64,000 nt of DNA. Source: Erpobdella octoculata. Lineage: Eukaryota > Annelida > Clitellata > Hirudinida > Erpobdellidae. The notes beneath the pieces are model-generated. The model searched no databases, was not told where the DNA came from, and was given only the letters and a program-made list of their open reading frames with translations. The position numbers and the translations under genes are program-made. Shown piece after piece: positions 44,886-56,097 of the stretch; within the stretch, counting starts at the first letter, position 1; each line of letters opens with the position of its first letter. Location of the stretch: positions 25,014,924-25,078,923 of the forward strand of contig OZ022242.1 in NCBI GenBank assembly GCA_963978895.1, given 5' to 3'.

Positions 44886-45845
44886 GAAGCAGATATTGCA
44901 ATGGGGCCAATTGTCATAACCAACGTGACTCAAAGTTTTGTAGATTTCACTCAACCACTTCTCAGCTTGAGATATTCAGCCCTGATTCGAAAGCCAAACA
45001 AAAACAAACCAGAGACTCATGGAAAGAAATCAAGCTCTGCGGAAAAAAAATCCTCTAGAGACGAAAATGAAGAAATAATCAAAGATATTTCACAGCTTGT
45101 GACATCTGGAATAACTTGCGGAGTGGTGCGAGATAGTTTAGCTCAAAATATGTTAACCGGTTCTTCATCCTCTGATTACAGAGCTATTTTGTCTCGAATA
45201 TCAAATACATGGCCAGTCCCGTTCGTTAAAAACAGGCAAGAAGGTGTTGCCAGAGCAAGGGCAGAAAGATACGCTTTCATTTTAGATACGCCAATAGCCG
45301 AGTACGAAGCTGGTAAACAACCATGCGACCTATATACAACTGAGCCATTTTTAGATTTGGTAGAATATGCTCTAGCTTTAAGCAAGGGAGCGACCCTGGA
45401 AACCGAATCTGGTGAAAAGAATTTAAAAGAAGCGTTAGATGGGGAGATATTAAAGTTGAAGAGAGGGGACGAAATGCAAAGTATGTACTTGCATTGGTGG
45501 AGAGATAAATGCACTATGCGTGATAGTGAATCAGACGACGGAGACTTCGAAATTTTTCAATGGAATACTGATGCAAACGATGTAGCAAAACGTAAAAAGT
45601 ATAAGGGTAATTTGCAAATTTTCAATCGAGGCACTATGGACGTGCCTCACGAAAACCAGGCAAAGTTTTCCGACGAACATCAATCTCCACCTCAATCCAA
45701 TAGCACCAGAAACAAGTTCAATTTTCCAAACCAACAACAACGTTCCACCGGCATCAAGCGATTTCAGCCATCAAAATCAGACTGTGAATTTATTTCAATT
45801 TTTTTTTTCTTTTTAACAAATCTCCTGAATGGTGTTGATATTTAA
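44886..45845 (+). CDS. Ionotropic glutamate receptor-like gene, exon fusing S1 directly to S2 without pore segments
   Basis: Follows acceptor TTTTTAG in phase 0. It gives EADIAMGPIVITNVTQSFVD, FTQPLLSLRYSALIRKPNK (end of S1), then a hydrophilic linker of about 28 residues (45000-45083; KKSSSAEKKSSRDENEE), then S2: ISQLVTSGITCGVVRDSLAQ, EGVARARAERYAFILDT, AEYEAGKQPCDL, and HWWRDKC. In typical receptors M1, the pore loop and M3 (SYTANLAAFL) lie between S1 and S2; none is encoded here. The ligand-carboxylate arginine of S1 (LVREEVIDF) is Thr here (NVTQSFVDF), and the S2 glutamate (LLESTMNEY) is Asp (ILDTPIAEY). The S2 cysteine pair is kept. After WWRDKC no M4 follows in about 100 residues; the frame ends in a phenylalanine run and stop at 45845. 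Whether that is the true end or a donor is missed is open. Confidence 0.82.
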   Translation, partial: EADIAMGPIVITNVTQSFVDFTQPLLSLRYSALIRKPNKNKPETHGKKSSSAEKKSSRDENEEIIKDISQLVTSGITCGVVRDSLAQNMLTGSSSSDYRAILSRISNTWPVPFVKNRQEGVARARAERYAFILDTPIAEYEAGKQPCDLYTTEPFLDLVEYALALSKGATLETESGEKNLKEALDGEILKLKRGDEMQSMYLHWWRDKCTMRDSESDDGDFEIFQWNTDANDVAKRKKYKGNLQIFNRGTMDVPHENQAKFSDEHQSPPQSNSTRNKFNFPNQQQRSTGIKRFQPSKSDCEFISIFFFFLTNLLNGVDI

Positions 45846-46420
45846 TGTCGACGTTAGACACACAGCTCACTTTCTCTTTTCCAAATATAAATACTGTTTT
45901 CACGCGATGCTCCAGTTTTTTTCTCTCGAAAATTATCAATCCCAATTTATATTATATAAAATTATAACGCGATTTTATTAATTCTCTTTGGATTTTGGAG
46001 CTGCTTTGTTTTACAGGAAAGTTTTCACAATCGTTCTATGTAATTCAAATGCTCGCATAGAGATAATATATGAAAATAGATCTGTCACGTTTTTAGCACT
46101 TTCATGGAAGACTTTGTCTATTACAGATAAAAAGATGTATTTAAATTTCTCTATTGAAACTACAGTTTTTTTATATAAATTCAAAACCATTTTGTCTTGT
46201 CATGATGTATAGTTTAAAAGAGCTGAATGTTTCTATGAAACATTGCAAATGTCCAAGCTGCTACAACTGATTTGCATTCGTTTATCATCATCGACATTTG
46301 ACAATCGACATTTATACTCTCCAAAATAATTTGTGAGAAAAACATCACCATATTATTACTCTATGTATTGCCAAATCAAATACACGGCTATTTATTTTTT
46401 TAATTATAGTTTATAGTCCT

Positions 46421-47040
46421 TCACATCATATGTTTTAAGACAAAAAATATAACAATTTTTATAAAAGAAATAAAATATTTACAATATATACATTTCTTTT
46501 CTGAAATCACAATTTTTTGTGATTTTCTTGCGTCCATTTGAAGATTATGCCGTGGCACCTCTGAGTTTAAAATTGTCTGGAGTGTAGTCGGTTTTTGTCT
46601 TTTCTTGCAAAAATCTTCGATTTTGTTTCTTAACTGCACTGTGTTTTTGCAATTTAGCTCAATGGTTTCTTCCTTTCCACATGTCTCACATAGACCTGTT
46701 TCGTGAAGATTTATTTTTTCATGTTGTGAGTTAAACGGCATTTTCCTAGACGAAGTCTGGAAATACTCACTTCTTTTTTCCTATTTGCTGAAGCAAATTT
46801 TATCCTACTGAACACTTCTTTCAAGAGACCAGTAGCGTCGGATTTCTGGAACTGAATCCCATTTGTTCTGTCATAACTTCTCTTCGTATGATTCTTTTTA
46901 CGTCGGCCAGTTCTGAAGATATGTCAATTTGGATCTCAGGTCGTTTAGTAGCTTCCTTAGCAAGACAATCTGCTACTTCATTTCCTCGAATGCCAACGTG
47001 ACTAGCACCCATATCAATGAGATTTTTCCGTCATTTTTTT
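46421..47040 (-). pseudogene. LINE 3' remnant with RNase H end and CCHC-like tail
   Basis: On the minus strand: SHVGIRGNEVADCLAKEATK (about 47000-46940) is the terminal RNase H motif of I/Jockey-type LINEs. Further on, GLCETCGKEETIELNCKNT (about 46690-46620) resembles the C-terminal Cys/His motif of such pols. Upstream RT sequence was not found; stops separate the two frames. Confidence 0.65.
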
Positions 47041-47689
47041 AAACAATAGAAATTAGTGCAAGAACCGAAGCCACAAGTGCGGATTTGCTCGCATTGGCGC
47101 TATTCCTCAGTGCAAGTATAAAACTATACGAGTTTGTGAACAGCGCCATTTGTTTAGGGCTATCAGGTTTCGCCATTCATTCTAGACCCCTCTTGATAGC
47201 TCTTAGCTCAGCACACGGCTGTTTTTTTAATAGTTTATAGTCCTTTACACCAGGTGTTTTAAGACTGAAATGGCTGTATTTCGGAAGCACCCAAGCATTT
47301 CCCGTCGTGGATCACAACCCGATCCTTTCAACCTCCATCTCTTCCTTTCCCCAGGCCCGGGACTGGCCTGCAAAAACAAGGCGCATAGCTGTTAATTTGT
47401 TATTAGCTTATATATGTGACTATGTGTTGAATCCGTAACGTGGTGTTTTAATTACAAAAAGCATTTCCCTTACCCCTGACAGATCATATACGTCGTTGGC
47501 TGAAAAAGTCTTTACATTCGGTAGATGGCAGTTGAAGAAAGACTAAAAAGTAAAAATAATTAAATAATACCTAAAATCTAACGGGCTAAAGTTTAACATT
47601 TAACATTTAACATAGTTTATTACAAGGCGCAGGCAAAGCCTATATGCCCCGACAGTAACAAAAAAAACCATAAAAAGAATAAATTAAAG

Positions 47690-50510
47690 AACATAAATTA
47701 TTAAAAAAAAAAAAACAAACAAAAAGGACAGATAAGTCAAATTTCGTTCCTCCAGCAAAATCGTGTAGGATGGTCCATCCAGTGAGCATCCAGGAGACTT
47801 TTAAACTGGAAGATATCTTTTGCTTCTATGACTGAAGCGGGGAGTTTATTCCATGTATTGATTACTCTTGTAGTAAAGAAAAACTTTTTGATGTCCAGTC
47901 TAGAATATGGTTTTTCCAACTTGTGAATGTGCCCTCTTGTGTTGAGTAAATTAGATTTTTTTATTAAACTTGGAGCTGAATTGGCACAGTAAAAATTGTT
48001 TAATATTTTATAGATTTCGATCATGTCTCCTCTAGATCTTCTAAGCCTTAGAGTAGATAGATCGAGATACTTCAGTCTTTCTTTATATTTTAAATTTCGA
48101 CATTTACGCACTAGCTTAGTTGCTCTTTTTTGTACTTTTTCCAGTTTTTCTATCATGCCTATATTGTGAGGGGACCATACCACAAAAGCATATTCAAGAT
48201 GTGGACGGACTAAACCTTTATACAGAAGCAAAAAAGCAATCCTTCGATAAGTTGTGGAAATTTCTTTTAACAACTCCTAGAATGCTATTAGCTGTTTTGA
48301 CTAATTTGCATATATGAGTAGTAAATTTTAGGTTGCTGTCTATTACAACTCCTAGATCTCTGACTTCATGGACTGTTGAAATGTGGTGTTTAGTCTCCCC
48401 TTCAGCAAAGTTGTAATCAAATTTATATGTGTTATGCAATGACAAATAAACACACTTGCTATAGTTCAGTTTTAGGAGCCAATCTTTGCACCAGGTAGAG
48501 AAGAGATCTAAACAGCATTGGAGAATCTGTTGATCATCTATACTGTTGATTATCTTGAAAATGTTTGCATCATCAGCAAATAAAAAGATATTTAGACCTT
48601 CAACGTCACAAGCTTGAAATACGTCATTGATATAAATTACAAATAGTAAAGGACCTAGAACACTTCCTTGTGGGACTCCGCTCAAGACTTTATGCCTAGA
48701 TGATAGCTGGTCATTAACCTTGACTTGAAAGTGTCTTGTTGTCAGAAAGTTTTCAATCCATCCTATCAGAGTATCGTGTAATCTATAGCACTTCAATTTA
48801 TAAATTAACTTTTTGTGTGGCACTTTGTCAAATGCATTTTCAAAATCGGTGTAGATTATTTCTACTTGCTTGCCTTGATCCAGAGCACTTGTCCAGAGAT
48901 TCATAATTTTCAGTAATTGCAAAGAAGTAGATTTACCTTTCATGAAACCATACTGATTACCATGGAATAAATTATTATTTAAAAAGTGTGATAGTATAAA
49001 ATCGCTCAGAATAGATTCCATTATTTTACATGGAACTGAGGTCAAGGACACCGGTCTATAATTTAATGGATCATGCTTACTACCTTTTTTAAATATTGGA
49101 ACTATAGTACTAATTTTCCAATCCTCAGGGAGTGTTCTTTTACACAGTGAATCACTGAAAATTTTAGCCAAACATGTATAAATTTCATGCCTACACTCGG
49201 AAAGAATTTTTGGGTAGATACCATCAGGTCCTTGAGATTTGTTATGATTCATTTTACACAGTTTGGCAAAAACTAATTCAGGTATTATTGATATTTCATT
49301 CATTGGAAAATCAGTTTTGAAAAGCAACTTCTCGTAATTAAAATCTGAAGTATCATTTACAAAAACCTGTTCAAAGAAAGATGCCAGACATTCCGATTTA
49401 TCTTTATCTGAGGAGCAGATCACTGTTTTCCCATTGCTATTAGTATATTTTAAATCTCCTATGGTGCTTGTTGTTTGAGTTTTAGTTTTAACATACTTCC
49501 AAAAAGCCTTAGGATTGTTTTTACATTTGCCGGCAACCGACAGTTGATAAGACTGTGCTATTTCCCTTGAAAGTCGTCTAACTTTGTTTCTGGTAATTTT
49601 GTATTCTAATAGATTGTTTAGATTTTTATTTTTCATATAAGCTGACCAGAGCTTTTGCTTCAACTTTATCAAATTTTTGAGCTCTAACGGAATGTGTTTC
49701 TTATTTCCTGGTTTAAATCCCAGAACAGAAGCTAATGGAACAAATTTGGCCGTCGCTGCTGACAACAGTACTTTAAAGCTGGTCCAATAGTCTAACATAG
49801 GATCCTTGATCAAAGACAGTCTAAATAAATCAATTGCTAATACGTTTTTCATGGCTGTGTAATCTGCACTGTGGAACTTGAATTTGGCCTTTGGTGACAC
49901 TTTTAAACTAGACCAAATGTAGTTTACTATAAGTACTAGATGATCACTTTTCCCTAAAGGGGGTAGGTAATCTAGGTTCAGGTGGTTATCATATGTACTG
50001 AAAACTAAATCTAAGATGTTGGCTTGCTGATCATTTCTAAATCTTGTAGGTCGGTGCACAAATTGTTCTAGATAATTTTCTGTAATAATTTCAATCAGTT
50101 GGTTTTCAAAAGATTTATCGCTTTCAGGTGCATTATATAATGTCCAATCAATTCGGGGTAAATTAAAATCTCCTAATAAAATTTTTTCCCATTCAGTTTA
50201 CAAAATGTAGATATTAAGTCCAGCAAGCCAGAATTGTTTAATACATTAGAATGTGGACTTCTATACACAACCAAAATAGATAAATCAAAGAGATGACCAG
50301 ACAGCTTGAGACACTGAAATTCATCAAAATTACATTCTAAGGAAATAGGGGTGGCAACCAAGTTTTTTCTTACATAACAGCATAATCCTCTTTTTGAAGG
50401 TTTCATAAAATTAACAGTTAGTAAAAAATAATTATCAATGTTATATTCACTTTCTAGATGCTCTTCTGTAATTCTTTTTGGATTAAGTTCAATCAATCAA
50501 TCTTGTTTAT
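47690..50510 (-). mobile_element. CR1-like LINE, minus strand, nearly complete pol
   Basis: An A-rich 3' end lies near 47700-47725. RT and thumb run 50059-47737 and endonuclease pieces run to about 50496. The ORF is broken by a frameshift near 48250 and another around 50160. A complete 5' end was not seen. Confidence 0.8.
47737..50496 (-). pseudogene. CR1-like LINE pol: endonuclease and reverse transcriptase
   Basis: From the 5' side: KRGLCCYVRKNLVATPISLE and LVVYRSPHSNV (endonuclease motifs, 50496-50173), a frameshift, then KSDHLVLIVN and the long frame 50059-48218. That frame has [80 protein letters not shown] and the catalytic FLFADDANIF. The thumb/C-terminal part, VRPHLEYAFVVWSP...VQKRATKLV and FFTTRVINTWNKLP, is in another frame (48273-47737). 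Only two frame breaks in about 850 codons suggest a moderately young copy. Confidence 0.88.
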
Positions 50511-51185
50511 TTATATAGCTCTATTTTCATAGCGTTCAATAGCGCTCGGACATAAACTGATCTAACAAAAATGTTTTAAGTCCGCATCGGGAAACTGTGA
50601 GTAAAGTAGAGTTAGTAAAAAGATGCAGGAAGAGATTTCCAGAAAAAGAAACCAGAGTAAGAAAAATAGTGTTTAGCAAAAGAAGGCTTAACAGTAAAGA
50701 TATGAAAGTAACTAAGAGGGGAAGATGGAGACCAGACTTAGGAGGGATTTGTATTAAGTTAGTTAGGCTCTGATGGGTAGTTATTAACTTTAAATAGTTA
50801 ACTACTAGTTATTAACTACTCTACAGTAGTTAAGAAATAATTAATAACTACTTTTTGTTAAACTAGTTAAAAACTAGTAGTTAACTATTTTTAACTACTT
50901 TATTTAACACTGATGTCTAAATCCCAACCCCGCTTTGGAAATTTGTATATACAATTAAACACGTGACCATCCATATCTGATTAACATTCATGCTGCGACT
51001 AGCTTCAGTCAGCATTCAGCGCAGTTGTTCCCGATAACTTACGCCGAGATAACTAATAATATTTAAAAAGTTTATTTAAAATATCTTACTTTAAACTAAG
51101 GATTAAATCGAATTATTTTCTATTAATTTGTTGATTTCCTTTTTCTATATCATAATGATTGAATGGTCAGTATTTACTAAAAGTC
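50511..51185. other. AT-rich spacer with AGTTATTAACTACT-type repeats
   Basis: 50765-50905 is a degenerate run of TAGTTA/TAACTA, resembling the interior of the hAT-like MITE at 59166-60077. No gene seen. Confidence 0.5.
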
Positions 51186-51379
51186 TTGCTGCCCAGTGGC
51201 GGATTTAGGTTTTATGGCGTGGGGGGGGGGGGGGGGGCAAAGAGAATTTTAAGAAGCGCAACCAAATTTTAAGATAATAATTTGAGTATTATTGAGTAAA
51301 TTTGAAAGACTAACTTGTTAAATTAATTCTAATTACCGATCACGTCAAAATTAGATTCAACAATCTAAACAGAAATGTT

Positions 51380-52140
51380 TTAAAATACAACAATTCCAGT
51401 GTTTCTACCTTTACCATCATCACTAAAACAAGAACGCTTTCTGTGTCCCCTGAATGACAAACCTTGTTTTGTTAAGAACAACGTCACATCTATCATCCGT
51501 TTTAAAACTTTCCTGTTTTTTTCCACTTGGCGACGCTCCTGACTGATCAAACCATATATCACAGTTCTATCATTTGATATACGATATTTAGCAAGCAAGT
51601 AATGACATGTCCCATTTTGATGCTGAATAGAAGGTTCGTGTTTATCAATTTTTTCCATACCTTTTTTCCAAGTAGAAACTCCTGAATTTGGGTGACACCA
51701 TTCCTTGCTATAATTTCTAGATTTACAATCAGCAAATAACCAACAAGCTTGGCAGTTTTGATTTTACGGTGAAAAACCAGCCAATTTTTTCTCTCTCCAT
51801 ACTACCCTTTCCAAACCTTTTTGTGCACCAAAAAATTTGAAACTTGCGTTCAAATTCATCTGTCGAAAATAAAAATGGTTTTGTGCGTAAACTAGTATAA
51901 ATGTAGAGTCCTGGATTTTTCAGAAAGTCTGATTGAGAAAGAAGTGGTTCCTCAATAATATCTGCAGCAAATTGTTTTTCCACTGCTTCAAATTCCGGAT
52001 CTGTCTGCTTATGTTGCAATCCAGGAGCTGTTGGAAGTGTTTCAGTTTCGATAGGCTATGTACTAGAATGTGCAGCTGGGTAATGATCGCCTGAATCGGA
52101 TGCTTGCTTAATTTCCAAAAAAACTTCAACTGATTGAGCT
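51380..52140 (-). pseudogene. hAT (ZMYM-type) transposase N-terminal part
   Basis: From the 5' side: LSQSDFLKNPGLYIYTS (the DPxxW region before a TTF-type finger), KFQIFWCTKRFGKGSMEREK, then EKIDKHEPSIQHQNGTCHYL and LFLTKQGLSFRGHRKRSCFS. The last block is close to the 'LPFRGHRE' signature of ZMYM1-like hAT transposases. Frames are broken, and the catalytic and hATC parts are missing. Confidence 0.68.
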
Positions 52141-53019
52141 ACTGGTACTTTTTTCATAAATAATGTTAATTCAACACATTTACAAGCATCTACCTTACTT
52201 AAGACTTGCTTCTTTTGTCAGTTTACGCCTAGATGCTCCACTCAATTTATCACCTGATTCCTGATTTGCGTTTATTACCGCCATAGACTGATTCAGCTAT
52301 GGTTGTTATTTTAATATTAATGTAAAGCTTGTTGACTGGCTGGAGAGCTGAGCTGATTGAACTTTGGACAATTTTAGATAAATCCTTAACAGTCTCACGC
52401 AGCACCACCACTTACATATACATGCTCGAGCATCGTTGTGGTTGCATCAGCTAGATAATATAACATTATAGCCAGTGTAAACGTAGACGAATAAGCTTTC
52501 TAGCGATTCGTAACGTTAAAGCTTGATGTTATTTATAACACAATATTTCTCGAATTATAATTCCGGCTTAGTACTTCTTTTGCACTGACTCAATCTAATT
52601 ATATCTCACGTTTCAGAAATCTCTTGATTCTGACAACTCTTTTGACTTTAATAGATAACTTTTGTCAGCTTGTTTAACTACAGAGTCTATTCTCTAATAC
52701 TCTAAATCTAGATCTCACGAACCGACTAATTCTTACTTTTTTAACTTCACTGAACTAACTACTGAGGCTACAAAATAGGAAAAGGCTTCTCATATATACA
52801 TATAAACATATATAATCAACAGATATATATATACATACATACATATATATTTATGTAAAATCACTGATTTGACGATCAGCTTCCTATTGATAAACCTTAA
52901 CGGATTCAGCACATTTATTAAGGACATTATTATTAAGAGATTTGAAGGTATAAATAGCCTTAACAAAGCTTCATTTATTATTTTCCAATAAACTGCAAAA
53001 CCATTCTATTGATCCCGGT

Positions 53020-53570
53020 CATATATATAGAATAGATATATCGGCCCGCCTGTTGTTTAGGAAGGCTTTTAGCGAGGCAGCCTAGTAGACCGGAGATCCG
53101 AAATGAAGAACTGAGAGTTACAACGTATAGTAACTTAATCAAGTATTTTTTTAATAGAAAAAAAATTTTTTTTATGTACAAAATAAATTTTTAACTTTAT
53201 AAAAATTAACAAATTTTTTTTTATAAAAATTTCACTTGACATTGAATTTATTTGCGTAGTCTCTAGTTCGATGGTCTATTTATGTCTATTTAACGTCGCC
53301 TGTGTTATCGGTAAATTAGAATTGTATATTTCTTATGTCGGATATCGCGTTAAATTAAAATAAAGCTCATATCCACTACTTTTAGCTATAAGAATTCGAC
53401 GTTTCTGTTTCTTACAAACCGGAGTTTAGTCTCCGCTGTCGTACCAAAAATAGATTAATACAAATAATGAATATTCATGGATCCAAAAGACTCTAAATCG
53501 TTTTTTCGGAGGCCATCTTGGCATCTCGCTCAAAACCTGCTCATCTCCGATTTATCTATTCTATATATAT
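53020..53570. mobile_element. MITE, copy 2, inserted in the SAP-element LTR
   Basis: Same TIRs and body as 23276-23831 with a few indels. GATCCCGGT occurs at 53011-53019 and 53571-53579. The unoccupied target is seen in the LTRs of copy 1: CTATTGAGCCCTGTATACG at about 27870-27895 and CTATTAAGCCCGGTATACC at about 29443-29465. This confirms element boundaries and the 8-9 bp duplication. Confidence 0.9.
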
Positions 53571-53629
53571 GATCCCGGTATACGATTTGGTGATATCGTA
53601 ACATTGGTGATCAGAAGTGGGATACAAGA

Positions 53630-54698
53630 ATGGTTTTAAAAGCATTGGATGAACTCTCGATACTAGAATTGAGGCGGGAACTTAGAAAACGAGAGCTCAG
53701 TAATAAAGGAAGAAAGTCTGACCTCGTGGACCGCCTCCGGACGTCATTGGAGGACAATGGGTTTGACCCAAAAGAGTATGAGTTCGAAACAAAAAATGAA
53801 TTAATGAAGGCTCTGAACAAAATGGCGAAAGAATACAGAGCAACGCAGGAGCAAAACAGAGCAGCACAGGAGCAAAACAAAGCAGCACAGGAGCAAAACA
53901 GAGCAGCACAGCAGGAAATGAAGAAATTTCTTGAACTCCTCAATGGTGACACAAACAATTGCGGAAACAAAAAAAATGGTCATGAAGATGAGCCATGCAA
54001 AGTTGTTCAAGATGAACCATGCAAAGATGTTCAAGATGAACCATGCAAAAGATGGTGATGACGAGCCTCGCAAAGATGGTGACAATGATACAGTCGGTTT
54101 GGACGGCGACAACAAAACTAAAGAAGATGAAAAGAATGTTGAAAACGAAATGCAAAACGATGAGGATGAAAGTGATGATTTTAATAATAGCAATAACAGC
54201 GATGGCTTTTACCCATACAGCGACGGTTCTGAAACGGAAGCCTCCATAACAGACGACGGCACCGATTATTCGGGGTCAGATTTTAGTGACGAATCTGACT
54301 CATATGAAGCAACTAAGGATTTAAAAACGGACGAAACAATGCAGCCAGCAAAAAACTCTGAAAAAAATGAGCCAGGAACAGGGAACGGTACCGAAAGTTC
54401 TAAATCAGATGAATCCACAGAGGATTCTAGAACAGACAGACTAAAATTCATTTTAAAATCAAATAACAGTTTTATAAAATGATTTAATGGATTTATGGAA
54501 GGTGTTTTCGAAAAACCTTTTGAAGAGTTTCTCGAGAAAGATCTAAAAGATGTGAAGGAAGAAGAAAAAGCAGACAGTTCCGATAAACCGTGCAAAGATG
54601 TTCAGGACGAGGCATGCAAGAAAGGCTGTGATGAACTGTGCAGAAATGGCGACGATGAGCCAAAGAAAGACTCTGTTGATAAGTCAAAAAAGGACTGA
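53630..54698 (+). pseudogene. SAP-domain, acidic repeat protein (copy 2)
   Basis: MVLKALDELSILELRRELRK with RELSNKGRKSDLVDRLRTSL is a SAP motif (residues 5-42). A coiled coil with the repeat (A)TQEQNRAAQEQNKAAQEQ follows, then DEPCKDVQ repeats. A frameshift near 54050 leads to the acidic region (53931-54482 frame: NDEDESDD, SGSDFSDESDSYEATKD). A stop at 54481 and a shift lead to GVFEKPFEEFLEKDLKDVKE and further DEPCK/KKD repeats to 54698. With frames corrected it would be roughly 350 residues. No enzymatic motif was seen. Possibly a gag that uses a SAP domain for nucleic-acid binding instead of a zinc knuckle; this is inference. Confidence 0.72.
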
Positions 54699-54869
54699 AA
54701 GAACTGCGTCAAACGGTCAAGAGACTTGACCATGTTGTTTGCGAATTGCAGTCAAAGCCACGAGTAAAGATCAAGATATTTTGGTGTTCGTGGCCGAGTC
54801 ACATTTCTCATAAGCGACTATGCTGTTTGGGACGAACATATATATATATATATATATATACATACATAT

Positions 54870-55082
54870 ATATATGTATGTATTAACTTTTAGTTACATT
54901 AAGACAATCAAAACAACCCTGACGATGGCCGCAATGGCTGAAACTTGCAAGTTGGTTGCTAATAAAACGTTTGATTTTAGATTTAGTAAAAGTGTTTTCT
55001 CTCACTTAAAATATTTTAAGCGTTTAATTGACAAAACCGTGTCTTCTAAATGGCGTGTATATTTCAACAGAGCATGTTTAAA

Positions 55083-55084
<2 letters not shown>
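54870..55084 (+). mobile_element. PLE family 2 pseudo-LTR fragment in (TA)n
   Basis: Matches about 10855-11065: AACTTTTAGTTACATTAAGA, the ribozyme, and the MAAMAETCKL start. It differs by single substitutions such as GTGACTTC/GTGTCTTC. It is bounded by TA repeats on both sides and ends at TTTAAATGAA, near the same point as the other copies. Confidence 0.85.
54914..54958 (+). ncRNA. Hammerhead ribozyme candidate in the isolated PLE family 2 fragment
   Basis: Identical to 10896-10940 (offset 44018), all core and stem bases retained. A short fragment holding little besides the ribozyme resembles retrozyme-like or processed units, though truncation is the simpler view. Confidence 0.78.
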
Positions 55085-55135
<51 letters not shown>

Positions 55136-55208
55136 AACAGATATATATGCATATATATATATATATATATATATACAAACACATACACATATAGATATAT
55201 ATACACAA

Positions 55209-55276
<68 letters not shown>

Positions 55277-55385
55277 AACAGATATATATATATACATATA
55301 TATACAGATATATATAAACAACAGATTTATACATACGTATATAAACAAACACGTATATACATATATATACACACATATATACAAA

Positions 55386-55456
<71 letters not shown>

Positions 55457-55470
55457 CAACAGATATGTAT
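55085..55470. repeat. TA/CA microsatellite cluster with AAACAACAGATA units
   Basis: Five or so (TA)n blocks separated by AAACAACAGATAT and (CA)n pieces. All IYIY frames are artefacts. The AACAGATATAT unit also occurs at 52820, on the other side of the nested SAP element, so it belongs to the interrupted LTR's (TA)n tract. Confidence 0.85.
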
Positions 55471-56097
55471 ATATACAAAAATTAACATAATGAGAGATAA
55501 TAAAATAAGCTATTTACACAAATATACGTAAGATGAGCCATCTTCATCTTACAGCCAGTAATGCGACTTAATGCACGCATTCACAAGTAAATTAAAAACG
55601 AATTTTTAAAACCCAATGCTTTTATATGTAATTAAAACACAAATTTTGCAATCAATTTTTTCTTATATTACTCTTTCATTTTATATTAAAGTCGAAATAT
55701 CTTAATTATATTGAAATATCGAAATTAAATAAAATTAACTAAATTAATTGACTTATTGTAAAACTAATAATTGAATATTGCATTGTCTTCTATTTTGAGC
55801 ATGTATGCAAAATTTGAAAAAAATCTATCATCAGGAAGTGACTCAAAAATTGATTGCAAGATTTGAAACAGACAGAGAAACAAACAGACAGACAGAGAAA
55901 CAAACAGAGACGACGAGTTAATAAAAGCATTGGTAAATAAAAGATCACTAGCTTAAACACCTGTGATTTTCAGTGTTCATAGAAAGCGGGCATTTTTGTA
56001 GTGGGGCACCAAAGGGCGCCATTTAAGACCCAACAGGGGGGCGGGGGGAGGGGGGCGCCCCTCCGGGCCTTTTGCTGAATCCGCCACTATTGCTGCC

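Larger units (their letters stand above)
52854..54837 (+). mobile_element. Short-LTR, SAP-domain retroelement, copy 2 (3' LTR missing)
   Basis: The 5' LTR starts TGTAAAATCACTGATTTGAC at 52854 and ends GATATCGTAACA at 53603, interrupted by a MITE. Without the MITE it is about 190 bp, longer than copy 1, and contains TATAAATAG near 52952. The primer-site-like TTGGTGATCAGAAGTGGG follows. The interior resembles copy 1 and ends at 54837 in (TA)n before a PLE fragment; no 3' LTR is present. Confidence 0.78.
52476..55553 (-). repeat. Solo gypsy LTR (same family as 13355-13898), split by nested elements
   Basis: Left piece from 52476 (TGTAAACGTAGACGAATAAG...) is the reverse complement of the LTR U5/R end. 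The right piece ending at 55553 (ACGTAAGATGAGCCATCTTC then ATCTTACA) is the reverse complement of its start. GCCAG at 52471-52475 and 55554-55558 is a perfect 5-bp TSD. The break falls in the LTR's (TA)n tract, the same region that is split in the element at 1332. It is diverged from the other LTRs, hence older. Confidence 0.82.
51194..56089 (-). mobile_element. hAT transposon shell with perfect 8-bp TSD, host to three nested elements
   Basis: Ends CAGTGGCGGATTTAGG (left) and TGAATCCGCCACTA (right) are inverted. TTGCTGCC occurs at 51186-51193 and again at 56090-56097. The original hAT part is 51194-52470 and 55559-56089. A ZMYM-type transposase N-terminus is encoded on the minus strand. A G-run and a GGGGCGCCCCTCC block sit next to the ends, as in the hAT at 32812. 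Confidence 0.85.

Noticed and set aside
45780..45842. A C-terminal membrane anchor (FFFFL run) in the pore-less receptor
   Set aside because: The hydrophobic run is encoded by a T-tract close to a possible exon end, so I do not rely on it as a transmembrane segment.
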